DNA from: Kitasatospora sp. MAA4
GTDB taxonomy: Bacteria; Actinomycetota; Actinomycetes; Streptomycetales; Streptomycetaceae
DNA length: 64,000 nt
Direction: 5' to 3'
Assembly (NCBI RefSeq): GCF_029893355.1
Contig: NZ_JARZAI010000017.1
Location: forward strand, 124,001-188,000
Positions 56,745 to 64,000 of this stretch are shown here, one piece after another. The notes beneath the pieces were generated by a model that was given only the letters and a program-made list of their open reading frames with translations, had not been told where the DNA came from and did not search any database. How positions within the stretch are numbered: the first letter of the stretch is position 1; each line of letters starts with the position of its first letter. Position numbers and translations under genes: made by a program.

Positions 56745-58824
56745 CCTGTGACCCCTCCGTTTTCCCTGTCGAGGACGATCCGGTCGCCCCGGACGCCCCG
56801 CCGGACGGCTGGTGGTGCGCACGGTCGACGACCACGTGGGCACCGCCGGCACCGTACCCCGCAGCCGCTGCCCGGACGTCCGACGGGTCCGCCGCCGGTC
56901 CCTTGGGCAGCACCCTGGGACCCAGCCCAGGACCGATGCTCAGTACTCCGCCCAGCCCCGGGCCGAACCCGCCGCCGAGCCCACCGGGGGTCTCCGGGAT
57001 GACCGTCGGCTCACCGGTGACGGTCAGCGCCGTCGCCCCGGAGGGCCGCACCGCGCGCTGGTACGGCGTGCCCTGGGCGCGCAGACCGCGGTTGTAGCGC
57101 GAGTCCTCGGGCTCCAGCCGGAACGGCGCCCGGCCGATCTCGCCGCCGCGGGTGCGCGGCAGGGTCAGCCGGAAGTGCGAGCCGCCACCGGGCTCGCCCC
57201 AGGCCTGAAGCCAGCCGCCGTGCAGATGGGCGTCCTCGACCGCGATGGAGAGCCCGAGGCCGGTACCGCCGGTGGTCCGCACCCGGGACGGGTCCGCCCG
57301 CCAGAAGCGGTGGAAGACCCGGGAGGCCTCACCGGGCTTGAGCCCGATGCCGTAGTCCCGGACGCCGACCGCGACGGCACCGCCGGCCGAGCCGAACTGG
57401 ATCACCAGGTCCCGGCCCTCGCCGTGCTCCAGCGCGTTCACCACCAGGTTGCGCATGATCCGCTCGATCCGGCGCGAGTCGACCTCGGCGACCACCGGCT
57501 CCTCGGCACCGCGCAGCAGCACGGCGCTGCCCTTGAGCCGGGCCAGCGGGTCGGCCGACTCGACCACCCGGGCCACGATGTCGCGCAGGTCCACCGGCTC
57601 GGCGTCCAGGATCGCGGCACCGGCGTCGAACCTGCTGATCTCCAGCAGGTCGGCGAGCAGCGACTCGAAGCGGTCCAGTTGTCCCTGCAGCAGCTCGGCC
57701 GAGCGGGCCGCCATCGGGTCCAGGTCCTCGCGGCTGTCGTAGATCAGGTCCGCGGCCATCCGCACGGTGGTCAGCGGGGTGCGCAGCTCGTGCGAGACGT
57801 CCGAGACGAAGCGCCGCTGCACCCGGGAGAGCTCCTCCAGCTGGCGGATCTGGGTCTGCAGCGCCCCGCCCATCCGGTTGAAGGACTCGCCGAGCCGGGC
57901 GATGTCGTCCGTCCCGGTGACCTTCATCCGCTCTTCCAGGTGCCCGTCGGCGAGCCGTTCGGCGATCCCGGCCGCCATCCGGACCGGCGTGACGACCTGG
58001 CGGACCACCAGCCAGGCGATGCCGCCGAGCAGCGCGACGATGAAGACGCCCGCGGTGGCCAGGGTGCCGGCGACCAGGCCCAGGGTCTTGTCCTCCTGCG
58101 CGAAGGAGAAGGCGAAGTAGAGCTGGTAGTCGGTGTTCTGCGGACCGCGCAGCTGCTCGCCGATCACCAGGCCGCGCTCCGAGGTGACCTGCCCGGAGCT
58201 GGACTTGCGGTGGATCACGGTGGTCTGCTGCTGCGGCACACCCGGCTCCTTGCGGACGTCGTCCTGCAGGCGCGCGGAGATGCTGCCGAGCGTGACGTCA
58301 CCGCTGACCCGGGCCAGGCTCAGTGCGGAGCTGCTGACCGCGTTCTGATCGGTGGAGGGCACCAGTCCGACCACCGAGTAGACGCCCTGCCCGCCGCTGG
58401 CCAGGCTGGCGACCTGGTTGGTCAGCCAGGTCCCGGTCTCGTTGGGGCTGGGGTCCCCGGTGTTCCCGCTCTTGGCGCGGGTGTCGGCCAGCTGGTCGCT
58501 CTGCTGCTGGGCGATGGTGAAACCGCCGCGCGCCTGTCCCTGCGCGGCGTGCTCCTTGGCGGTCAGCAGACCGTTCCGGACCTGCGCCATCACCACGATG
58601 CCCAGCACCACGACGAGCGCCACCGAGAGCAGCAGGGTGGCGGCGACCACGCGCAGCTGGATGGAGCGCCGGTACAGGGCCGACACCCGGTTGACCGGAC
58701 GCCGGAGCTGGCGGGCGAACAGCCCGAACACCGAGAGCGGTATCCGGTGGGAGCCCGACGCCGCCGGGCTGTCCTCCCCGCCGGCCGCCGGGCCGGTCGG
58801 GGAGGAGCGGACATCGTGCGTCAC
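56725..58824 (-). CDS. mtrB: Sensor histidine kinase MtrB
   Basis: The protein has 699 residues from GTG 58824, 1 nt after the mtrA stop; an upstream GTG (58854) would overlap it. TM1 at ~57-80, a ~170-residue extracellular domain, TM2 (VFIVALLGGIAWLVV), HAMP, H-box VSDVSHELRTPL and ATPase N/G boxes (NALEHGEG, DYGIGL, GGTGLGLSI) are visible. The last ~130 residues after the ATPase are Gly/Pro/Ala-rich and predicted disordered, longer than I expect. It phosphorylates MtrA in response to cell-wall and division signals. Confidence 0.95.
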   Translation of the reverse strand: MTHDVRSSPTGPAAGGEDSPAASGSHRIPLSVFGLFARQLRRPVNRVSALYRRSIQLRVVAATLLLSVALVVVLGIVVMAQVRNGLLTAKEHAAQGQARGGFTIAQQQSDQLADTRAKSGNTGDPSPNETGTWLTNQVASLASGGQGVYSVVGLVPSTDQNAVSSSALSLARVSGDVTLGSISARLQDDVRKEPGVPQQQTTVIHRKSSSGQVTSERGLVIGEQLRGPQNTDYQLYFAFSFAQEDKTLGLVAGTLATAGVFIVALLGGIAWLVVRQVVTPVRMAAGIAERLADGHLEERMKVTGTDDIARLGESFNRMGGALQTQIRQLEELSRVQRRFVSDVSHELRTPLTTVRMAADLIYDSREDLDPMAARSAELLQGQLDRFESLLADLLEISRFDAGAAILDAEPVDLRDIVARVVESADPLARLKGSAVLLRGAEEPVVAEVDSRRIERIMRNLVVNALEHGEGRDLVIQFGSAGGAVAVGVRDYGIGLKPGEASRVFHRFWRADPSRVRTTGGTGLGLSIAVEDAHLHGGWLQAWGEPGGGSHFRLTLPRTRGGEIGRAPFRLEPEDSRYNRGLRAQGTPYQRAVRPSGATALTVTGEPTVIPETPGGLGGGFGPGLGGVLSIGPGLGPRVLPKGPAADPSDVRAAAAGYGAGGAHVVVDRAHHQPSGGASGATGSSSTGKTEGSQGGDQQD

Positions 58825-58825
58825 G

Positions 58826-59503
58826 TCAGCTGGGCCCGGCCTTGTAGCCGACACCGCGGACGGTGACCACGATCTCCGGACGCTCCGGGTCCTTCTCGAT
58901 CTTGGACCGCAGGCGCTGGACGTGCACGTTCACCAGACGAGTGTCCGCAGCGTGCCGGTAGCCCCAGACCTGCTCCAGGAGCACCTCGCGGGTGAACACC
59001 TGCCACGGCTTGCGGGCCAGCGCGACCAGCAGGTCGAACTCCAGCGGGGTCAGCGGGATGCCCCGGCCCTCCCGCTTCACGGAGTGCCCGGCCACGTCGA
59101 TGACCAGGTCACCGATGGTGAGCTGCTCGGGGGTGGGTTCCTCGGCCCGGCGCAACCGGGCGCGGACCCGAGCCACCAGCTCCTTGGGCTTGAACGGCTT
59201 GACGACGTAGTCGTCGGCGCCCGACTCCAGGCCCACCACGATGTCGACCGTGTCGGTCTTCGCGGTGAGCATCACGATGGGTACGCCGGACTCCGCCCTG
59301 ATCTGCCGCGCGACGTCGATGCCGTCCCGTCCGGGCAGCATCAGGTCGAGCAGGACCAGGTCCGGCTTGGTCTCCCGGAAGACGGCAAGCGCCTTGTCCC
59401 CATCGGCGACGAAAAACGGTTCAAAACCCTCACCACGCAGCACAATGCCGAGCATCTCGGCGAGTGCGGTGTCGTCATCTACGACGAGGACGCGACCTTT
59501 CAT
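58826..59503 (-). CDS. mtrA: Response regulator MtrA
   Basis: The protein has 225 residues. Receiver: VVDDD, Asp53 in LLDLMLPGRDG, and VVKPFKP. OmpR-type winged helix: PLTPLEFDLLVALA, YRHAADTRLVNVHVQRLRSK (trimmed). MtrA coordinates cell-wall, division and development genes in actinobacteria and is essential in some. It is first in the mtrA-mtrB-lpqB operon. It is divergent from the membrane-protein gene at 59742 across ~240 bp that should hold both promoters. Confidence 0.97.
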   Translation of the reverse strand: MKGRVLVVDDDTALAEMLGIVLRGEGFEPFFVADGDKALAVFRETKPDLVLLDLMLPGRDGIDVARQIRAESGVPIVMLTAKTDTVDIVVGLESGADDYVVKPFKPKELVARVRARLRRAEEPTPEQLTIGDLVIDVAGHSVKREGRGIPLTPLEFDLLVALARKPWQVFTREVLLEQVWGYRHAADTRLVNVHVQRLRSKIEKDPERPEIVVTVRGVGYKAGPS

Positions 59504-59741
59504 GCGCCCATCCTCTCATTACCCGATTGTGACCTGCCGCACAGCAGTGCCATTTTCCGTGCCGCCACTCCGTCGAGACCGCCCATATCCACCCAAACTC
59601 CCCACTAGACCGGCCCTGCCGACTCCGTTGTCGATCAGCAACCAGGCACCTCTGGGGCGCCTCTCGCCACCATGGCACGATGGGCGGCACGAACGCGCCA
59701 CACCACCATCCTGGGGCACCGCCCCGCGCCGAGGAGCAGTG

Positions 59742-60995
59742 ATGACCGACACCCCGGGCTGGGTCTCCCCCAGCTCGTCCGCCCCCGAGCCCGAGGACAC
59801 CCGGCCGCCGGCCGCGACTCCCGCCGGCCCGGACGGTACGTCGGCGTCCTCGGACCCCGGTCAGCCCGCAGACCGGGCTCCCGAACGGCCCACCCCGCCG
59901 CCCTACGCGGGCACGCCGTACGGCGACCCGCAGATCCCGCATCAGCAGGGCGGTCAGCCGCCGCAGCAGGGCTGGAGCGCTCCGCAGCGGTGGGGAACGC
60001 AGCCCGGCTGGGGGCAGCAGCCCGGTGGGCAGTTCCCCGGCTGGGGCGCGCCGCCGAGCCCGAAGCCCGGCGTCATCCCGCTGCGCCCGCTGAGCGTCGG
60101 CGAGATCCTGGACGGCTCGATCTCCACCGTCCGCAAGCACTGGCGCACCGTTCTCGGCCTCTCGCTGGTCGTCGCGGTGCTGACGAACACCACCCTGGCC
60201 GCCGTGAGCTGGTACACCCAGGGCAGCGGCACCGGCTGGACGGCGGTGGTCGCGTTCGGCGCGGCCGTCGTCCTCGACCTGCTGGCCAGCCTGATCCTCA
60301 CCGCGCTGCTGACCATGGTGATCAGCAAGGCCATCGTCGGTGAGTCGATCACCCTCGGCCCCGCCTGGCGGGCCGCCCGCCCGCAGCTCCCGAAGTTGCT
60401 GGGCGTCAGCCTGCTGGTGCCCCTGATCGTGGTCGGCATCGTGGCCGCCTCCTCCATCCCGCTGTTCGTCGCGAGCCTGGCCGACAGCCAGAGTCCGCTC
60501 GCCGCCCTGATCGGCGTCCCCGTGCTGCTCGGCGGGCTGGGCGTCGCGATCTGGACGGGCGTGCGGCTCAGCCTCGCCGCGCCCGCCCTGATGCTGGAGA
60601 AGCAGGGCGTCCTGGCCGCCATGGCGCGCTCCCGGCGGCTGGTGCGCGGTTCCTGGTGGCGGATCCTCGGGGTGACGCTGCTCGGCTACGTGCTCACCTT
60701 CCTGCTCACCGACATGATCGCCATCCCGTTCAGCGTGCTGGCCGCCATCGTCGGTGGCACCCCCTTCGCCCTCGGCAGCGCCTCGGCCACGACGACCTTC
60801 GCGGCCCTGGTCATCTCGACCATCGGCGCCATCCTCGGCTCGCTGTTGAGCTACCCGGTCACGGCCGGCATCAGCGTGCTGCTCTACGTCGACCAGCGGA
60901 TCCGCCGCGAGGGCCTGGACATCGAACTGGCCCGCGCGGCCGGCCTGCCGGAGTACGGCAGCGCCGACCGGCCCGCACCGCCCACCGGAGCCTGA
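59742..60995 (+). CDS. Membrane protein with glycerophosphoryl diester phosphodiesterase membrane domain
   Basis: The protein has 417 residues; GAGGAG lies 5 nt before the ATG. The first ~110 residues are Pro/Gly/Gln-rich and disordered. Next comes the conserved block IPLRPLSVGEILDGSISTVRKHW, then about six hydrophobic helices. It matches the GDPD membrane-domain family, which has no proven enzyme activity on its own and lacks a catalytic GDPD domain here. It begins a five-gene operon (gaps of 5, -4, -4 and 39 nt) and is divergent from mtrA. Confidence 0.85.
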   Translation: MTDTPGWVSPSSSAPEPEDTRPPAATPAGPDGTSASSDPGQPADRAPERPTPPPYAGTPYGDPQIPHQQGGQPPQQGWSAPQRWGTQPGWGQQPGGQFPGWGAPPSPKPGVIPLRPLSVGEILDGSISTVRKHWRTVLGLSLVVAVLTNTTLAAVSWYTQGSGTGWTAVVAFGAAVVLDLLASLILTALLTMVISKAIVGESITLGPAWRAARPQLPKLLGVSLLVPLIVVGIVAASSIPLFVASLADSQSPLAALIGVPVLLGGLGVAIWTGVRLSLAAPALMLEKQGVLAAMARSRRLVRGSWWRILGVTLLGYVLTFLLTDMIAIPFSVLAAIVGGTPFALGSASATTTFAALVISTIGAILGSLLSYPVTAGISVLLYVDQRIRREGLDIELARAAGLPEYGSADRPAPPTGA

Positions 60996-61000
60996 TCGCC

Positions 61001-61660
61001 TTGCCCAACTGGGGGGAACGGGCGCTGGCGGCAGTCGGCAGCCCGGTGACCGTGCCGCGCGATCCGGCCCGGGAGGCCGCGCGCAACGAGCTGCTCGACC
61101 CGGCGTACCACCGACACGACCCGAGCCTGACGCAGCGGATCACCGACTGGCTCTGGGCCCAGCTGGACCGGTTGCTCGGCGGGATCGGCTCGGTCGCCGA
61201 CAGCGGCGCCACCGGTCTGATCTTCTTCCTGGTGATCGCCGTGCTGATCGGCGCGGCCCTGTGGTGGCGGCTCGGACGTCCCGGACGCGCCGCGCGGACC
61301 ACCGCCGCCCTCTTCACCGCCGACGGTCCGCGCACTGCCGCCCAGTTCCGCGCGGCGGCCCGCGGGCACGCCGAGGCCGGCGACTGGCCGCAGGCGGTCC
61401 GGGAGCAGATGCGCGCCCTGGTCCGCGCGCTGGAGGAACGCACCCTGCTGGACGCCCGCCCCGGCCGCACCGCGGACGAGGCCGCCGCCGAGGCCGGCCG
61501 GTTCCTGCCCGAGCACGCCGCCGCCCTGCGCGCGGCAGCCCGTTCCTTCGACGACGTCGCGTTCGGCGACCGTGTCGCACAGGTCTCGGACTACCAGCTG
61601 CTGGCCGAACTGGACGACCGGCTGGAACGCACCCGCCCCACCGCGGGAGGCCCGGCATGA
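61001..61660 (+). CDS. DUF4129 domain-containing membrane protein
   Basis: The protein has 219 residues from TTG 61001 (LPNWGERALAAVG), with GGAG 10 nt upstream. A short N-terminal segment carries PxDPAREAARNELLDPAYH. One transmembrane helix (GLIFFLVIAVLIGAALWW) follows, then the ~120-residue DUF4129 domain (AAQFRAAARGHAEAGDW, RALVRALEER, ...FDDVAFGDR). DUF4129 proteins accompany MoxR ATPases and DUF58 proteins and are thought to help assemble membrane or secreted protein complexes. It overlaps the next gene by 4 nt. Confidence 0.85.
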   Translation: MPNWGERALAAVGSPVTVPRDPAREAARNELLDPAYHRHDPSLTQRITDWLWAQLDRLLGGIGSVADSGATGLIFFLVIAVLIGAALWWRLGRPGRAARTTAALFTADGPRTAAQFRAAARGHAEAGDWPQAVREQMRALVRALEERTLLDARPGRTADEAAAEAGRFLPEHAAALRAAARSFDDVAFGDRVAQVSDYQLLAELDDRLERTRPTAGGPA

Positions 61661-62862
61661 CGACCACCACCCCCGGGCCCACCACCCTCACGCCGACCCT
61701 CTCCCAGCTCTGGCGCCGCTCCCGCTGGTTCCTGGCCGGCGCGCTGGTCCTGCTGCTGGCGGCCCTGCTGATCGGCGGCCTGGGCGGCAGCGGCGGCTAC
61801 CCCGCGCTCGACCCGCGCTCCGCCGACCCGGACGGCGCCCGGGCGACCGCGCAGCTGCTCCGCCGGCAGGGCGTCACCGTCGACCCGGTCGACACCCCGG
61901 CCGCACTCGACGCGTCCCCCGGAGCCGACACCGTCCTGCTCCCGCTGCCCGATCTGCTGACCCCGGACCAGCTCCGCGACCTGGCCGCCGCCGGGCACCG
62001 CCGCCTGGTGCTGATCGATCCCGGCGACACTGCGCTCGGCATCCTCGCTCCCGGGGTGCACCCGGCCGAGACGGCAGGCATCCCGCTGAGCATCGCCTCC
62101 GCCAGTACCGCGCCCGACTGCCCGCTCCCCGAGGCCCAGCTGGCCGGCAGCGCCGAGCTCGGCGGGCAGCTCTACGACCTCGACGCCGGCACCACCGGCT
62201 GCTACCCCCGCGAGGGCCACCCGGCACTCGCGGAGGCCCCCGGCAGCGGCGGCACCGAGGTGATCGTGCTCGGCTCGGGCCGCTTCCTCACCAACCAGGC
62301 GCTCGCCCAGGACGGCAACGCCTCGCTGGCGCTCGGGCTGCTCGGCTCGCAGCCGCAGCTCACCTGGTACCTGCCGGACTACAGCAGCGTGCCGCAGCAG
62401 GCCGGGCAGCGCAGTTTCACCGACCTGATACCCGCCGGCTGGTCCTGGGGCGCCCTCCAACTGGCCGTGGCGGCCGTCCTGGCAGCACTCTGGCGAGCCC
62501 GGCGACTCGGCCCGGTGGTCAGCGAGCAGCTCCCGGTGGTGGTGCGCGCCGCCGAGACCACCGAGGGCCGCGCCCGGCTCTACCAGCGTGCCAAGGCCCG
62601 CGGACAGGCCGCCGAAAGCCTGCGCCGGGCCGCCCGGCACCGGTTGGCCCCCGTCCTGGGCGTGCCGGTGACCGCCGGCGAACCGGACGGCACCGCACTG
62701 CTCGCCGCCCTCGCCGACCGGCTGGACCGCCGGTCCCCGGACCAGCGCGACCCCGGCGGGCCGCACACCCTGCTGTACGGCCCGCCGCCCACCGACGACG
62801 CCGCGCTGCTGCGGCTCGCCGACGACCTCGATGCCCTGGAAAGGCAGGTACGACAGCCGTGA
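61657..62862 (+). CDS. DUF4350 domain-containing membrane protein
   Basis: The protein has 401 residues; ATG overlaps the previous stop (ATGA) after GGGAGG. TM1 lies at ~25-45 (WFLAGALVLLLAALLIGGL). An extracellular DUF4350 domain (~50-250) resembles a glutamine-amidotransferase-like fold (GARATAQLLRRQGVTV, RRLVLIDPGDT). TM2 is at ~265-285, then a cytoplasmic coiled region. No catalytic triad of a glutaminase is evident. It is part of the MoxR operon and overlaps the ATPase gene by 4 nt (GTGA). Confidence 0.86.
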   Translation: MTTTTPGPTTLTPTLSQLWRRSRWFLAGALVLLLAALLIGGLGGSGGYPALDPRSADPDGARATAQLLRRQGVTVDPVDTPAALDASPGADTVLLPLPDLLTPDQLRDLAAAGHRRLVLIDPGDTALGILAPGVHPAETAGIPLSIASASTAPDCPLPEAQLAGSAELGGQLYDLDAGTTGCYPREGHPALAEAPGSGGTEVIVLGSGRFLTNQALAQDGNASLALGLLGSQPQLTWYLPDYSSVPQQAGQRSFTDLIPAGWSWGALQLAVAAVLAALWRARRLGPVVSEQLPVVVRAAETTEGRARLYQRAKARGQAAESLRRAARHRLAPVLGVPVTAGEPDGTALLAALADRLDRRSPDQRDPGGPHTLLYGPPPTDDAALLRLADDLDALERQVRQP

Positions 62863-63857
62863 CCGAGCAGTCCGCCCCCGCAGCACCCGTCGACACCGCC
62901 GCGCCGCACTCCGACCCCCGGCAGGCGCTGACCGCGCTGCGCGCCGAGATCGGCAAGGCCGTGGTCGGCCAGGACGCCGCCGTCACGGGCCTGGTGGTCG
63001 CCCTGCTGTGCGGGGGCCACGTCCTGCTCGAAGGCGTCCCCGGCGTGGCGAAGACACTGCTGGTCCGCACCCTGTCCACCGCCCTGAGCCTGGGCACCAA
63101 GCGCATCCAGTTCACGCCCGACCTGATGCCCGGTGACGTCACCGGCTCGCTGGTCTACGACGCTCGCACCGCCGAGTTCTCCTTCCAGCCCGGCCCGGTC
63201 TTCACCAACCTGCTGCTCGCCGACGAGATCAACCGGACGCCGCCCAAGACCCAGGCCTCGCTGCTGGAGGCCATGGAGGAGCGGCAGGTCACGGTGGACG
63301 GCGAGGCGCGCCCGCTGCCCGTCCCGTTCCTGGTCGCGGCAACGCAGAACCCGCTGGAGTACGAGGGCACCTACCCGCTGCCCGAAGCCCAACTCGACCG
63401 CTTCCTGCTCAAGTTGATCCTCCCGCTGCCCACCCGCGAGCAGGAGTTCCAGGTGCTCAGCCGGCATGCGGCCGGCTTCGACCCGCGCGACCTGCACGCC
63501 GCCGGGGTACGCCCGGTGGCCGGCCCCGCCGACCTGGCGGCCGCCCGCGAGGCCATCGCCGAACTGACCGTCTCGCCCGAGGTTCTCGCGTACATCGTCG
63601 ACCTGTGCCGGGCCACCCGGCAGTCGCCGTCGCTCTCCATAGGCGTCTCGCCGCGCGGCGCCACCGCGCTGCTCAGCACCGCCCGCGCCTGGGCCTGGCT
63701 GGCCGGCCGCGACTACGTGACGCCCGACGACGTCAAGGCGCTCGCGCTGCCGACCCTGCGCCACCGCGTCCAGCTGCGCGCCGAGGCCGAGATGGAGGGG
63801 GTCACCGCCGATTCGGTCATCCAGGCCGTGCTGGCGCAGACCCCCGCCCCGCGCTGA
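62859..63857 (+). CDS. MoxR-family AAA+ ATPase
   Basis: The protein has 332 residues from GTG 62859. AAA+ motifs: Walker A EGVPGVAKTLLVR (~50), Walker B LLLADEINR (~115), sensor 1 AATQNPLEYEGTYPLPEAQLD (trimmed) and C-terminal lid SPRGATALLSTARAWA. MoxR ATPases act as chaperones that activate or assemble partner complexes, often with DUF58 (VWA-like) and DUF4129 proteins, both encoded next door. Confidence 0.94.
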   Translation: MTEQSAPAAPVDTAAPHSDPRQALTALRAEIGKAVVGQDAAVTGLVVALLCGGHVLLEGVPGVAKTLLVRTLSTALSLGTKRIQFTPDLMPGDVTGSLVYDARTAEFSFQPGPVFTNLLLADEINRTPPKTQASLLEAMEERQVTVDGEARPLPVPFLVAATQNPLEYEGTYPLPEAQLDRFLLKLILPLPTREQEFQVLSRHAAGFDPRDLHAAGVRPVAGPADLAAAREAIAELTVSPEVLAYIVDLCRATRQSPSLSIGVSPRGATALLSTARAWAWLAGRDYVTPDDVKALALPTLRHRVQLRAEAEMEGVTADSVIQAVLAQTPAPR

Positions 63858-63896
63858 CCCATCCGTCCTTCCCTCATGTCGCTCTAGGAGTCCGTC

Positions 63897-64000
63897 ATGG
63901 CCCTCACCGGCCGCACTGCACTGCTCGCCGCACTCGGCGCGTTGGTGGTGGGACTCCTGCTGCCCTCGTGGCTGGGCATCGCGGCGGTCGGGCTGCCGCT
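63897..64000 (+). CDS. DUF58 domain-containing protein, N-terminal fragment at window edge
   Basis: AGGAG lies 6 nt before ATG 63897, and 34 codons are visible (MALTGRTALLAALGALVVGL...) with two closely spaced hydrophobic helices. The N-terminal membrane hairpin and its place directly after moxR strongly suggest DUF58, the standard partner. The sequence runs off the window, so the family domain itself is not seen. Confidence 0.6.
   Translation, partial: MALTGRTALLAALGALVVGLLLPSWLGIAAVGLP

Overview
The window is high-GC actinomycete chromosome, most likely from a Streptomyces- or Kitasatospora-type organism. The base composition, the frequent GTG and TTG starts, the tmRNA tag of the A-NTKRD...ALAA type and the gene order all point that way. 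From memory, the order murA - hup - malic enzyme - helD - ssrA - smpB - ftsX/ftsE - prfB - pkaB/pkaA - (gdh) - secA - hpf - lpqB/mtrB/mtrA follows the core arm of the Streptomyces coelicolor chromosome (about SCO2949 to SCO3013), with less material between the landmarks. I see no insertion sequence, prophage, integron or CRISPR array.

Left part (1-18.2 kb). A truncated DUF2156/MprF-like membrane protein is followed by a Tat-type lipoprotein of the polysaccharide-deacetylase fold, a small secreted protein, an MFS exporter and a tRNA-Cys gene. A 27-codon cysteine-rich reading frame with four UGU codons lies directly upstream of the tRNA. A three-gene xanthine-dehydrogenase-like operon (FAD, 2Fe-2S and molybdenum subunits) has a large subunit with altered active-site motifs and a 2Fe-2S subunit with a long repetitive tail. 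Then come a GH20 hexosaminidase, a DUF3039 protein, a YqgE protein, murA and a two-component system.

Centre (18.2-35 kb). The HU gene, an ACT-domain malic enzyme, a HelD-type RNA polymerase-associated helicase, tmRNA with a short tag, an esterase, smpB, a Ctp protease, a secreted B-type lectin gene, ftsX/ftsE, a tiny zinc-ribbon membrane protein, prfB and two Ser/Thr kinases. Trans-translation (ssrA, smpB) and the FtsEX divisome complex are each nearly contiguous.

Right part (35-64 kb). An FHA plus FtsK/EccC-like ATPase is divergent from the kinases. It is followed by the giant NAD-glutamate dehydrogenase, a pyrroline-5-carboxylate dehydrogenase (so glutamate formation and use lie side by side), a HAD phosphatase, a DUF6912 protein, an Rv3235-family protein, secA, a GNAT, a YcaQ/AlkX-type glycosylase, a LuxR-type response regulator, long-form hpf, comF, the overlapping lpqB-mtrB-mtrA signalling operon and a five-gene membrane/MoxR/DUF58 operon cut by the right edge.

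Most convergent or operon-end junctions carry GC-rich perfect hairpins without U-tracts. Four genes have a TANNNT hexamer 7-8 nt before the start codon and no ribosome binding site, consistent with leaderless transcripts. Product calls for the housekeeping genes are firm. Start codons were chosen from ribosome binding sites and remembered family lengths, and alternatives are given where they matter.
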